DNA of 64,000 bases from Mycolicibacterium duvalii. GTDB taxonomy: Bacteria; Actinomycetota; Actinomycetes; Mycobacteriales; Mycobacteriaceae. The DNA lies in assembly GCF_010726645.1 (NCBI RefSeq), contig NZ_AP022563.1, positions 4,216,001-4,280,000 on the forward strand, in the 5' to 3' direction. Position 1 is the first letter of the stretch; each line of letters begins with the position of its first letter. A program made the position numbers and the translations under genes. Under the pieces are notes generated by a model that was given only the letters and a program-made list of their open reading frames with translations, did no database searches and was not told where the DNA came from. Positions 33,710-41,220 of this stretch are shown piece after piece.

Positions 33710-33785
33710 CGAACCATGCTACGCCTGGTGTGACCCACGCAACAGTCCCGAATCGGACTTTTTCCGGCCCGCTGAGCACCGTGAA

Positions 33786-34700
33786 TCAGCAGGAGATCAG
33801 CAGCGCCCGGGTGCGGGCCCGTCCCTCCTCGGAGGTGTCGAACGTCGCGCCGACGAACTCGTCGACCCCGGCGGTGCGCAACTCGGCGACGCGGTCGCGC
33901 ACCGTGGCCTCGTCGCCGATGATCGCGGCGTCCTCGGGGCCGGCGAACCCTTCCCGATCGAGCATCGCGCGGTAGGACGGCAGCGTCCCGTACATCGCGA
34001 ACTGCTCGGCGGCCTGCCGGCGCGCTCCGTCGACGTCGTCGGTGACCGCGACCGGCAGTGCGGCCACCACCCGCACCGCGTCCTCCGGGCGACCGGCATC
34101 GGCGGCGGCCTGGCGCAAGGTGGGGCTGATGTGGTCACGCAACGTCGACGGGCCCGTCATCCAGGTGCAGGTGCCGGATGTGCGCCGCCCCGCCAGACGC
34201 AGCAGCTGCGGGCCGAGTGCGGCGATGTAGACGTCGGGCCGCGGCGCGCCGGGGATGATCAGCGCACCGCGGGTGGTGACGGTCTGCCCGGTCGCGTCCG
34301 CGGGTGCACCGGCCAGCAGCGGCAGCAGCCCGTCGAGGAACTCGTTGAGCCGGCGGACCGGCTTGTCCCACGGGATGCCCCACATGCCTTCGGTGACCGC
34401 GGCGTGCGTCATGCCCAGCCCGAGGACGAACCGTCCGCCGGAGATCAGGCTCAGCGTCAGGGCCCGCTGGGCCAGCAGCATCGGGTGCTGATTCTGGATC
34501 GGGATGACCCCGCTGGCCGCCTCGATGCCGTCGACCTCGCGCAGCGCAACGGCCAGCACGGTCAGCAGGTCAGGCTCGTAGGGCAGCTGGCTCAGCCAGA
34601 CCCGCCCGAAGCCCTCGTCACGCAGTTGGGCCAGATAGGCGACGGCGTCGTCGACCGGGGCGTCGAATCCGGTGAGCTGTCCGAACATGCTGATCTGCAT
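33786..34700 (-). CDS. LLM-class F420-dependent oxidoreductase
   Basis: A 304-residue luciferase-like TIM-barrel protein. Features: SMFGQLTGFDAPVDDAV at the N-terminus, the SGVIPIQNQHPMLLAQRALTLSLISGGRFVLGLG core (about 64-97) and GDEATVRDRVAELRTAGVDEFV at the C-terminus, typical of mycobacterial F420H2-dependent enzymes. Substrate unknown. It sits between fadE5 and fadA2 on the fadA2 strand, an insertion compared with M. tuberculosis. The start at 34700 (MQISMFGQ) could instead be the ATG at 34688. A 166-bp gap with a hairpin separates it from fadA2. Confidence 0.85.
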   Translation of the reverse strand: MQISMFGQLTGFDAPVDDAVAYLAQLRDEGFGRVWLSQLPYEPDLLTVLAVALREVDGIEAASGVIPIQNQHPMLLAQRALTLSLISGGRFVLGLGMTHAAVTEGMWGIPWDKPVRRLNEFLDGLLPLLAGAPADATGQTVTTRGALIIPGAPRPDVYIAALGPQLLRLAGRRTSGTCTWMTGPSTLRDHISPTLRQAAADAGRPEDAVRVVAALPVAVTDDVDGARRQAAEQFAMYGTLPSYRAMLDREGFAGPEDAAIIGDEATVRDRVAELRTAGVDEFVGATFDTSEEGRARTRALLISC

Positions 34701-34743
34701 AGGTCCGAACGGTACTCATCGCACGCCGACGAAAGTAAGAGCC

Positions 34744-34783
34744 CCGTGTTGCCGTCGGGTCGGGGGGTCAGACGGCAACACGG
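34744..34783 (-). terminator. Terminator downstream of fadA2
   Basis: CCGTGTTGCCGTC (34744-34756), 14-base loop, GACGGCAACACGG (34771-34783): a perfect 13-bp stem 84 bp beyond the fadA2 stop and 44 bp upstream of the LLM gene start. It should separate fadA2 transcription from the LLM gene. Confidence 0.7.
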
Positions 34784-34866
34784 AGCTATCCCATGTATCG
34801 ACGGGCCCCCAGGCGGCGTTACACCGCTGCGGAAAAGTTTTTCCGGGCCCTGCTGCCAGTAGGCGC

Positions 34867-36207
34867 TCAGGCCTCCAGGATGGCCGTGACGCCCTGCCCG
34901 CCGGCGGCGCAGACCGAGATCAAGCCCCGCACCGGTTGCCCGGTCTCGGCCTTCTTCTCGGCGAGCTGCTTGGCCATCTGGGCCAGGATCCGGCCGCCGG
35001 TGGCCGCGAACGGGTGGCCGGCCGCCAGCGACGAGCCGTTGATGTTGAGCTTGGACCGGTCGATGGACCCCAGCGCGCCGTCCAGGCCCAGCCGCTGGGT
35101 GCAGTACTCCTCGGACTCCCAGGCGGCCAGCGTGGCCAACACCACCGACGCGAAGGCCTCGTGGATCTCGTAGAGGTCGAAATCCTGGAGCTTGAGACCG
35201 TTGCGGTCCAGCATTCGCGGCACCGCGTAGGTCGGCGCCATCAGCAGACCGTCGCGGCCGTTGACGTAGTCCACCGCAGCGGTCTGGCTGTCGACGAGAT
35301 AGGCCAGCACCGGGATGGAGTGCTCAGCCGCCCACTGCTCGGACGACAGCAGCGCCACCGAGGCACCGTCGGTCAGCGGCGTCGAGTTCCCGGCGGTCAT
35401 GGTCGCGTCGCCATTGCGCACCCCGAAGACCGGCTTGAGCTTGGCCAGCTTCTCCGGCGACGAGTCCGCGCGCAGGTTGTTGTCCCGGTAGAGGCCCTGA
35501 AACGGCGACACCAGGTCGTCGAAGAAGCCGCGATCGTAGGCCGCGGCCATGTTGCGGTGGCTTGCCGCGGCGAGTTCGTCCTGGTCGACGCGCTTGATGC
35601 CCATCTCCTTGGCGGTCACCGCCGCGTGCTCACCCATCGACATCCCGGTCCGGGGCTCGCTGTTCACCGGGATCTCGAGGCCCAGCGCCGCGGGCAGCTT
35701 GCCGGCCAGCTTGACCCGCTCGACGTTGGATTTGGCGCGGCGCAGCCCGAGCAGCACGCGGCGCAGGTCGTTGCCGATCGCGATCGGGGCGTCCGACGCG
35801 GTGTCCACACCGCCGGCCGCCGCCACCTCGTAGCGCCCTGCGGCGATGCCGTCGCCCGCCGAGATCGCGGCCTGCAGGCCGGTGCCGCAGGCCTGCTGCA
35901 GGTCGAACGCCGGAGTGTAGGACGACAGCGCGCTGCCGAGCACGCATTCGCGCATCAGGTTGAAGTCCGAGCTGTGCTTGAGCACCGCGCCGCCGATGAC
36001 GGCGTCGAGCTTCTCGCCTTTGAGGTTGAAGCGGTCGGCCAGCCCGTCGAGGACGGCGGTGAACATGTCTTGGTTGGACGCCTTGGCGTAGGCGCCGTCG
36101 GAGCGCGCGAACGGAATCCGGTTCCCTCCGAGGATCGCCACCCGGCGGGTGGAGTTGCTGTCGGCCACGTCTTGCCTCCCGGCTTGCTCATCGGTGTCGA
36201 GGGTCAT
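34867..36207 (-). CDS. fadA2: FadA2 acetyl-CoA acyltransferase (thiolase)
   Basis: A 446-residue thiolase, last step of beta-oxidation. The nucleophile Cys107 lies in QQACGTGLQ; the second-site His is in GHPFAATGGR (about 397) and the second Cys in CAAGGQG (about 435). The Rv0243 match is supported by linkage to fabG4-htdX and fadE5. ATG at 36207 chosen; a GTG at 36216 in frame is possible if the mRNA has a very short leader. The operator at 36221-36236 lies just upstream, so the divergent fabG4 operon shares control. Confidence 0.93.
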   Translation of the reverse strand: MTLDTDEQAGRQDVADSNSTRRVAILGGNRIPFARSDGAYAKASNQDMFTAVLDGLADRFNLKGEKLDAVIGGAVLKHSSDFNLMRECVLGSALSSYTPAFDLQQACGTGLQAAISAGDGIAAGRYEVAAAGGVDTASDAPIAIGNDLRRVLLGLRRAKSNVERVKLAGKLPAALGLEIPVNSEPRTGMSMGEHAAVTAKEMGIKRVDQDELAAASHRNMAAAYDRGFFDDLVSPFQGLYRDNNLRADSSPEKLAKLKPVFGVRNGDATMTAGNSTPLTDGASVALLSSEQWAAEHSIPVLAYLVDSQTAAVDYVNGRDGLLMAPTYAVPRMLDRNGLKLQDFDLYEIHEAFASVVLATLAAWESEEYCTQRLGLDGALGSIDRSKLNINGSSLAAGHPFAATGGRILAQMAKQLAEKKAETGQPVRGLISVCAAGGQGVTAILEA

Positions 36208-36220
36208 ACTACCCACCGTT

Positions 36221-36236
36221 CTTACTCTGGAGTAAG
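36221..36236. promoter_or_regulatory. Operator between fadA2 and fabG4-htdX
   Basis: CTTACTC-TG-GAGTAAG, perfect 7-bp arms with a 2-bp centre, 14 bp upstream of fadA2. Its core TTAC-N6-GTAA equals the fadE5 dyad at 31640-31653. This points to one regulator of the whole acyl-chain cluster. Confidence 0.55.
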
Positions 36237-36327
36237 TTCGTGAGGGATACGACCGCGCTGGGTAACCCCTTCACGGTCGACAGCAGACATACCCGGATTC
36301 CGTCCGCGTCATCAGAAAGGCAGCGCC

Positions 36328-37689
36328 GTGGCTTCCGATCTCCTCTCCCAGGTCGTCAACTCCGGGCCGGGCTCGTTCCTGGCCAAGCAACTCGGTGTCC
36401 CGCAGCCCGAGCCGCTGCGGCGCTACCAGCCCGGTCAGCAGCCGTTGGAAGGGTCGGTGCTCATCGGTGGGGAGGGTCGCGTCGTCGAACCACTGCGCGC
36501 GGCGCTGGCCGAGGACTACGACGTCGTCTCCAACAACATCGGGGGGCGCTGGGCCGACAAGTTCGGCGGGCTGGTGTTCGACGCCACCGGGATCACCGAG
36601 CCCGAGGGGCTCAAAGCGCTCTACGAGTTCTTCACGCCGGTGCTGCGCAACATGGGGCGCTCCGGTCGCGTGGTCGTCATCGGCACCACGCCCGAGGAGA
36701 TCGGCGATGTCCACGAGCGCACGGTGCAGCGCGCGCTGGAAGGGTTCACGCGGTCGTTGGGTAAGGAGCTGCGCAACGGGTCGACGGCTGCGCTGGTGTA
36801 TCTGCATCCTGACGCCACCGCCGGGGCGACCGGGCTGGAGTCGACGTTGCGGTTCCTCCTGTCGGCGAAATCGGCATATGTCGACGCCCAGGTCTTCCGC
36901 GTCGGCGCGGCCGACTCCACCGCTCCGGCGGACTGGGACAAGCCGCTCGACGGCAAGGTCGCGCTGGTCACCGGCGCAGCGCGCGGTATCGGCGCCACGA
37001 TCGCCGAGGTGTTCGCGCGCGACGGTGCGAAGGTGATCGCGGTGGACATCGAAAGTGCGGCCGAGGCTCTCTCCGAGGTGGCCGACAAGATCGGTGGCAC
37101 CGCGCTGGCCCTCGACGTCACCGCCGCCGATGCGGTCGAGAAGATCACCGCGCACGTCAAGGAGCACTACGCCGAGCTCGGCGGCACGCTCGACATCCTG
37201 GTCAACAACGCCGGCATCACCCGCGACAAGCTGCTGGCCAACATGGACGAGAGCCGCTGGGACTCGGTGCTGGCGGTCAACCTGATGGCCCCGCTGCGGC
37301 TGTCCGAAGGCTTGGTCAGCAACGGCACGCTGGCCGAGAACGGCCGGATCATCGGGCTGTCCTCGATGGCGGGCATCGCCGGTAACCGTGGCCAGACCAA
37401 CTACGCGACAACCAAGGCCGGCATGATCGGGCTGACCGACGCGCTGGCACCGGAGTTGGCGGCGAAGAACATCACCATCAATGCCGTCGCCCCCGGCTTC
37501 ATCGAGACGAAGATGACCGAGGCGATCCCGTTGGCCACCCGCGAGGTCGGCAGGCGGTTGAACTCGTTGTTCCAGGGCGGACAGCCGGTCGACGTCGCCG
37601 AGGCCATCGCCTACTTCGCCAGCCCGGCGTCGAACGCGGTGACCGGTAACACGATTCGGGTGTGCGGACAGGCCTGGTTGGGCGCATGA
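36328..37689 (+). CDS. fabG4: FabG4, high-molecular-weight beta-ketoacyl reductase
   Basis: A 453-residue protein: an N-terminal flavodoxin-like domain (about 1-205) with no intact cofactor motif, then a complete SDR domain with VTGAARGIG (about 213-221), NNAG (about 293) and catalytic YATTK (Tyr359). FabG4 of M. tuberculosis (Rv0242c) is an NADH-dependent reductase of long 3-oxoacyl chains on CoA or carrier protein. GTG at 36328 follows GAAAGGCAG. Its stop overlaps the htdX start (ATGA, 37686-37689), so reductase and dehydratase are coupled. Confidence 0.94.
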   Translation: MASDLLSQVVNSGPGSFLAKQLGVPQPEPLRRYQPGQQPLEGSVLIGGEGRVVEPLRAALAEDYDVVSNNIGGRWADKFGGLVFDATGITEPEGLKALYEFFTPVLRNMGRSGRVVVIGTTPEEIGDVHERTVQRALEGFTRSLGKELRNGSTAALVYLHPDATAGATGLESTLRFLLSAKSAYVDAQVFRVGAADSTAPADWDKPLDGKVALVTGAARGIGATIAEVFARDGAKVIAVDIESAAEALSEVADKIGGTALALDVTAADAVEKITAHVKEHYAELGGTLDILVNNAGITRDKLLANMDESRWDSVLAVNLMAPLRLSEGLVSNGTLAENGRIIGLSSMAGIAGNRGQTNYATTKAGMIGLTDALAPELAAKNITINAVAPGFIETKMTEAIPLATREVGRRLNSLFQGGQPVDVAEAIAYFASPASNAVTGNTIRVCGQAWLGA

Positions 37690-38537
37690 GTGGAGACCAA
37701 CAACCCTCGGCGGTACGCAACCTGGCGCTCGCGGTGGCCGGGGCGCTGCCGTTCGTACCGCGCAGCGACACCTTGCCTCACCGCAGCCTGACCGTCAGCG
37801 ATCTCACCATCGACGCGGCCAACGTCGCCGAGTACTGCCACGTGACGGGCCTGCGATTCGGCGACACCGTGCCGCTGACCTATCCGTTCGCGTTGACGTT
37901 CCCGACGCTGATGTCGTTGATCACGAGCTTCGACTTCCCCTTCGCGGCAATGGGATCGGTGCACCTGGAGAATCACATCACCCAGCACCGGCCGATCGCG
38001 GTGTCCGACACCGTCTCGGCGTCGGTGCGTGCCGAGAACCTCCGCGAGCACCGCCGCGGCTTGCTGGTCGATGTCCTGACCGACGTCAAGGTCGGTAACG
38101 AGATCGCCTGGGAGCAGGTGACCACGTTCCTGCACCAACAACGCACCAGTCTGTCCGACGAGCCCAAACCGCCACCGCAGAAGCAGCCGAAGCCGGGGCC
38201 CCCGAACGCGGTGCTGAGCATCACCCCCGGCCAGATCCGTCGTTACGCGTCGGTCAGCGGGGACCACAACCCCATCCACACCAACGCGTTGGCGGCCAAG
38301 CTGTTCGGCTTCCCGACGGTCATCGCGCACGGGATGTTCAGCGCCGCCGCGGTACTGGCCAACATCGAGGGCCAACTGCCGGACCAGGTGAAGTACTCGG
38401 TGCGCTTCGCCAAGCCGGTGGTTCTGCCGGCCCGTGCGGGGCTCTACACGCAGCGGAGCGGACAGAACTGGGAGCTGACCCTGCGCCACCTGACCAAGGG
38501 GCATCCGCATCTGACGGGCACCGTCGGCCCGCTGTAG
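37686..38537 (+). CDS. htdX: HtdX, 3-hydroxyacyl thioester dehydratase
   Basis: A 283-residue MaoC-like double-hotdog dehydratase/hydratase. The N-terminal hotdog (about 20-150) lacks catalytic residues. The C-terminal one has the hydratase-2 motif YASVSGDHNPIHTNALAA with Asp193 and His198, then FGFPTVIAHGMFS. Rv0241c (HtdX) is a known (R)-3-hydroxyacyl dehydratase that can replace mitochondrial Htd2 in yeast. ATG at 37686 overlaps fabG4 by four bases; the longer frame from 37662 lies within fabG4. It ends 3 bp from the convergent TetR gene. Confidence 0.93.
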   Translation: MSGDQQPSAVRNLALAVAGALPFVPRSDTLPHRSLTVSDLTIDAANVAEYCHVTGLRFGDTVPLTYPFALTFPTLMSLITSFDFPFAAMGSVHLENHITQHRPIAVSDTVSASVRAENLREHRRGLLVDVLTDVKVGNEIAWEQVTTFLHQQRTSLSDEPKPPPQKQPKPGPPNAVLSITPGQIRRYASVSGDHNPIHTNALAAKLFGFPTVIAHGMFSAAAVLANIEGQLPDQVKYSVRFAKPVVLPARAGLYTQRSGQNWELTLRHLTKGHPHLTGTVGPL

Positions 38538-38540
38538 CGC

Positions 38541-39149
38541 TCATGCGGGACCCGACTCGCTGGGCGCGCCCTTGAGACCCCGCCAGAACAGGTTGATCAT
38601 CAGCTCGGCGGCCTCGTCGGCGTCGGCGTCACCGGTGCTGACCCGGGCCGCGATGGCCTCGCCGGCCCCGACCAGCGCGACGGCCATCATGTCGAAGTCG
38701 GTTCCCGGGCCGGGATGCCGGGTGCCCGACCGCAGCAACCCGCCGACCAGCTCGATGATGCGTTCGCGTCCCTCACGCACCGTGTGCGCGAAGCGCTGGG
38801 AGCTGGTCGCCTGGGTGTAGAGCACCATCCACGACGCCCGGTGCTCGTCGATGTACTTCAAAAACGCCAGCACCGCACTGCGCAGCAATTCCTTGGGCGG
38901 CTCGTCGAAGTCGATCTTGCTGCGTACCTCGTCGACGAACCGCCGCAGTTCGCGGTCCAGGCAGGCGCCGAACAACTCCTCTTTGGACCCGTAGTACAGG
39001 TACAGCATCGGCTTGCTGATCTGCGCCTCGGCGGCGATCGCGTCCATCGACGTCTCGTGGAACCCGTTGACCGAGAAGATCTGCACCGCGGCGTCGAGCA
39101 TCTGTTGCTCGCGAACAGCACGCGGCAAGCGCTTGGTTCCACCCGCCAT
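38541..39149 (-). CDS. TetR-family regulator, Rv0238 homologue
   Basis: A 202-residue repressor: N-terminal HTH (about 12-58; TSMDAIAAEAQISKPMLYLYYGSKEELF) and an all-helical ligand domain. It lies beside fadE5/fadA2/fabG4-htdX, as Rv0238 does, and is the obvious candidate for the TTAC-N6-GTAA operators, with a likely acyl-CoA ligand; both are inferences. ATG at 39149 follows GGGAAGG; the frame upstream to 39206 is not supported. No TTAC-N6-GTAA copy is seen in its own upstream region. Confidence 0.88.
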   Translation of the reverse strand: MAGGTKRLPRAVREQQMLDAAVQIFSVNGFHETSMDAIAAEAQISKPMLYLYYGSKEELFGACLDRELRRFVDEVRSKIDFDEPPKELLRSAVLAFLKYIDEHRASWMVLYTQATSSQRFAHTVREGRERIIELVGGLLRSGTRHPGPGTDFDMMAVALVGAGEAIAARVSTGDADADEAAELMINLFWRGLKGAPSESGPA

Positions 39150-39223
39150 GATCGTGCCTTCCCTGGTGCGGTCCCGACTGTGCGGGCGACCTGCCTGTCC
39201 CACCAAGGGTAAGGGCGGTGCGG

Positions 39224-40429
39224 TCAGCAGCCCGGCGACGGACCCTTCATCGCAGCGATCCGTGTCACCGCGGCGTCGACACCCGACATCGCCAGCTCAC
39301 CGGCGGCAACCGCCTGCTCCAACCGGTCGAGGACCGCGGGCACCTCGGCGGTGGACAGCCACAGCGCCACATCGGCACCGGCCTGCAGACTGCGCAACAC
39401 GGCGTCGGCGACACCGAACCGGTCGGTGATCGCCCGCATCCCGGACAGGTCGTCGGTGAACACCGGCCCGTTGAACGGCGGCCCGCCGTAGTCGCCGGAC
39501 CGCAGCAGTCCGTAGGCCTGCGGGCTCAGACTGGCCGGCTCGCTGCCGGTCAGGCCGGGGACCTGCATGTGACCGACCATCACCCCGACCGGCGCCTGGG
39601 TCGTCAGCGTGCGGTAGGGGACCAGGTCCGAGGCCTTGAGCTGGTCGAGCGACGGGGTGGACACACCGGAGGTGTGCGAGTCACCGGACGCGCTGCCATG
39701 GCCGGGGAAGTGCTTGAGCACGGGCAGCACCCCGGCGTCCCGCAGGCCGCGCGCGTAGGCGCCGGCGAACTCGGTGACGACGGTGGGGTCCGACCCGAAC
39801 GACCGGTCCCCGATCACCGAACTCGCCGACGCGTCGGTGACGTCGACGACGGGCGCGAAGTCGACGGTGATTCCGAGCCCGCGCATCTGGCGGCCGCGGT
39901 CCAGCGCGATCTGATACACCTCGTCGGCCGAGCGGCTCTTCGCGAGCACCCGGGGGGCCGGCTGCGCGCCGATGACCGACGACAGCCGCGACACCCGGCC
40001 GCCTTCCTCGTCGACGCTGACGGCCAGCGCCAGCGGCCCTGCCGTCGCGGCGATCTCGCGCAGCGAGCCGTCGGTCACCATCGACAGGTCGGTCCAGCTG
40101 CCGATCATGACGCCGCCGACGTGGTGGGCATCGACGACCGCGCGGGCGTCGGCCGCCCCGTTGACGCCGACCATCAACAGCTGTGCCAGCTTGTCCCGGG
40201 TGGACATCGCCGCCACCACGGTCGCCGGATCCCCGCACACCGGGGCGGCGGGAACCGGAGCCGGCGCCGCGGGCGCGGCACCCGGGCCGGCGGCGTGGGC
40301 CGGCGCCGCGTTGGCCCGCGGGGGAGCGGCCACCTCGGCGGCCGGAGCGCAGGAAGACAGCAGAGCGACCGTGCTCACCGCACCTATCAGGACTTTCGGC
40401 GCCAAGCGCAACGTCGGGGACACATACAT
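39224..40429 (-). CDS. lpqI: LpqI, lipoprotein beta-N-acetylglucosaminidase (GH3)
   Basis: A 401-residue GH3 NagZ-like glycosidase that releases N-acetylglucosamine from peptidoglycan fragments. It has a signal peptide with lipobox LLSSC (Cys27), so it is anchored on the outer face of the membrane, then an Ala/Pro-rich linker (about 30-60). The acid/base loop KHFPGHGSASGDSH is near 239-252 and the nucleophile Asp is in FTDDLSG near 325. ATG at 40429 gives a normal signal peptide; the upstream frame to 40483 overlaps the divergent promoter. Corresponds to Rv0237. Confidence 0.92.
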   Translation of the reverse strand: MYVSPTLRLAPKVLIGAVSTVALLSSCAPAAEVAAPPRANAAPAHAAGPGAAPAAPAPVPAAPVCGDPATVVAAMSTRDKLAQLLMVGVNGAADARAVVDAHHVGGVMIGSWTDLSMVTDGSLREIAATAGPLALAVSVDEEGGRVSRLSSVIGAQPAPRVLAKSRSADEVYQIALDRGRQMRGLGITVDFAPVVDVTDASASSVIGDRSFGSDPTVVTEFAGAYARGLRDAGVLPVLKHFPGHGSASGDSHTSGVSTPSLDQLKASDLVPYRTLTTQAPVGVMVGHMQVPGLTGSEPASLSPQAYGLLRSGDYGGPPFNGPVFTDDLSGMRAITDRFGVADAVLRSLQAGADVALWLSTAEVPAVLDRLEQAVAAGELAMSGVDAAVTRIAAMKGPSPGC

Positions 40430-40503
40430 CGTCTGTGACCATAGCGGGGGGACGCGCGACGGCCAATATTGTGGAGAAGACACCGAGAAGACAGGGGCAG
40501 ACG

Positions 40504-41001
40504 ATGCGGTCGGCGAGGAAGAGCAGAGACGCCGAGAAGAAGGAGACCGTCATCGTCATCGCGTTCGACGGATCGCCGACGGCGCGCCGTGCCGTTGATT
40601 ACGCGGGTAAGTTCCTCGCCGCCGACCGCGCCCTGCTGGTGACGGTGTGGTCGCCGATGGACCGCGGCTCCGAGTCCCCGGTGACCTACGACCTCGACGG
40701 CCCACCGGATCCGGTCCCGACCGACGAGATCGACATCGCCCTGGCCGAGGCGCAGCGCATCAGCCAGGAGGGGCTCGGGTTGGCCCGGGCCGCCGGCCTG
40801 CCCGTCGAGCCGATGTGCGTCGCGCAGACCTACACGGTGTGGCAGTCCATCATCGACGTGGCCGACGAGGCCGACGCCGATCTGATCGTCACCGGCACCC
40901 GCGCCACCACCGGGTTCCGCTCCCTGATCCAGTCCAGCGTCGCCGACCACGTCCTGCGCCGGGGCCATCGACCAGTGCTGATCGTGCCGCCGGCGCCGTG
41001 A
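40504..41001 (+). CDS. Universal stress protein (single UspA domain)
   Basis: A 165-residue Usp. VIVIAFDGSPTARRAVDYA opens the fold (about 17-35) and GTRATTGFRSLIQSSVADHVLRRGHRPVLIV (about 130-160) is the ATP-loop region. The loop is GTRATTG-N7-QSSVA, slightly different from the common GxxGxxGxxxxxLGSVS, but the glycines that hold ATP are mostly kept. ATG at 40504 is the first good start; an in-frame GTG at 40471 would overlap the lpqI promoter. Divergent from lpqI. The Lys/Arg-rich N-terminus (about 1-14) is unusual for the family. Confidence 0.85.
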   Translation: MRSARKSRDAEKKETVIVIAFDGSPTARRAVDYAGKFLAADRALLVTVWSPMDRGSESPVTYDLDGPPDPVPTDEIDIALAEAQRISQEGLGLARAAGLPVEPMCVAQTYTVWQSIIDVADEADADLIVTGTRATTGFRSLIQSSVADHVLRRGHRPVLIVPPAP

Positions 41002-41046
41002 TGTGAGCCCCGGGTCGGCTCCGGCCGCCGTGCTAGTTTGAGGCCC

Positions 41047-41220
41047 ATGGATCGTTTTCTCGTGCCCGCTGCCGCCAGCCTGGTCGTCGGTCTGCTGCTG
41101 GGTGCGGCCGCCGTGTTCGGGGTGACGCTGATGCTTCAGCAGGACACCCGGCCGCCTCTGCAGGCGGGCGATCCGGCGTCGTCGGTGCTCAACAGGGTTG
41201 AATACGGCGACCGAAGCTAG
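41047..41220 (+). CDS. Rv0236A-like small membrane protein (DUF2613)
   Basis: A 57-residue protein with a single hydrophobic helix (about 6-33) and a short polar tail, recognised as the Rv0236A type that always precedes aftD. TGCTAGTTT (extended -10, core 41034-41039) lies 7 bp before the ATG, with no ribosome site, so a leaderless mRNA is likely. Its stop overlaps the start of aftD by 23 bp. The fixed link with aftD suggests a helper of the arabinosyltransferase, which is not proven. Confidence 0.85.
   Translation: MDRFLVPAAASLVVGLLLGAAAVFGVTLMLQQDTRPPLQAGDPASSVLNRVEYGDRS

Noticed and set aside
33544..33785. Small protein gene in the fadE5-LLM gap
   Set aside because: Stops in all frames or poor codon use; the region is better explained by a terminator and a structured RNA.
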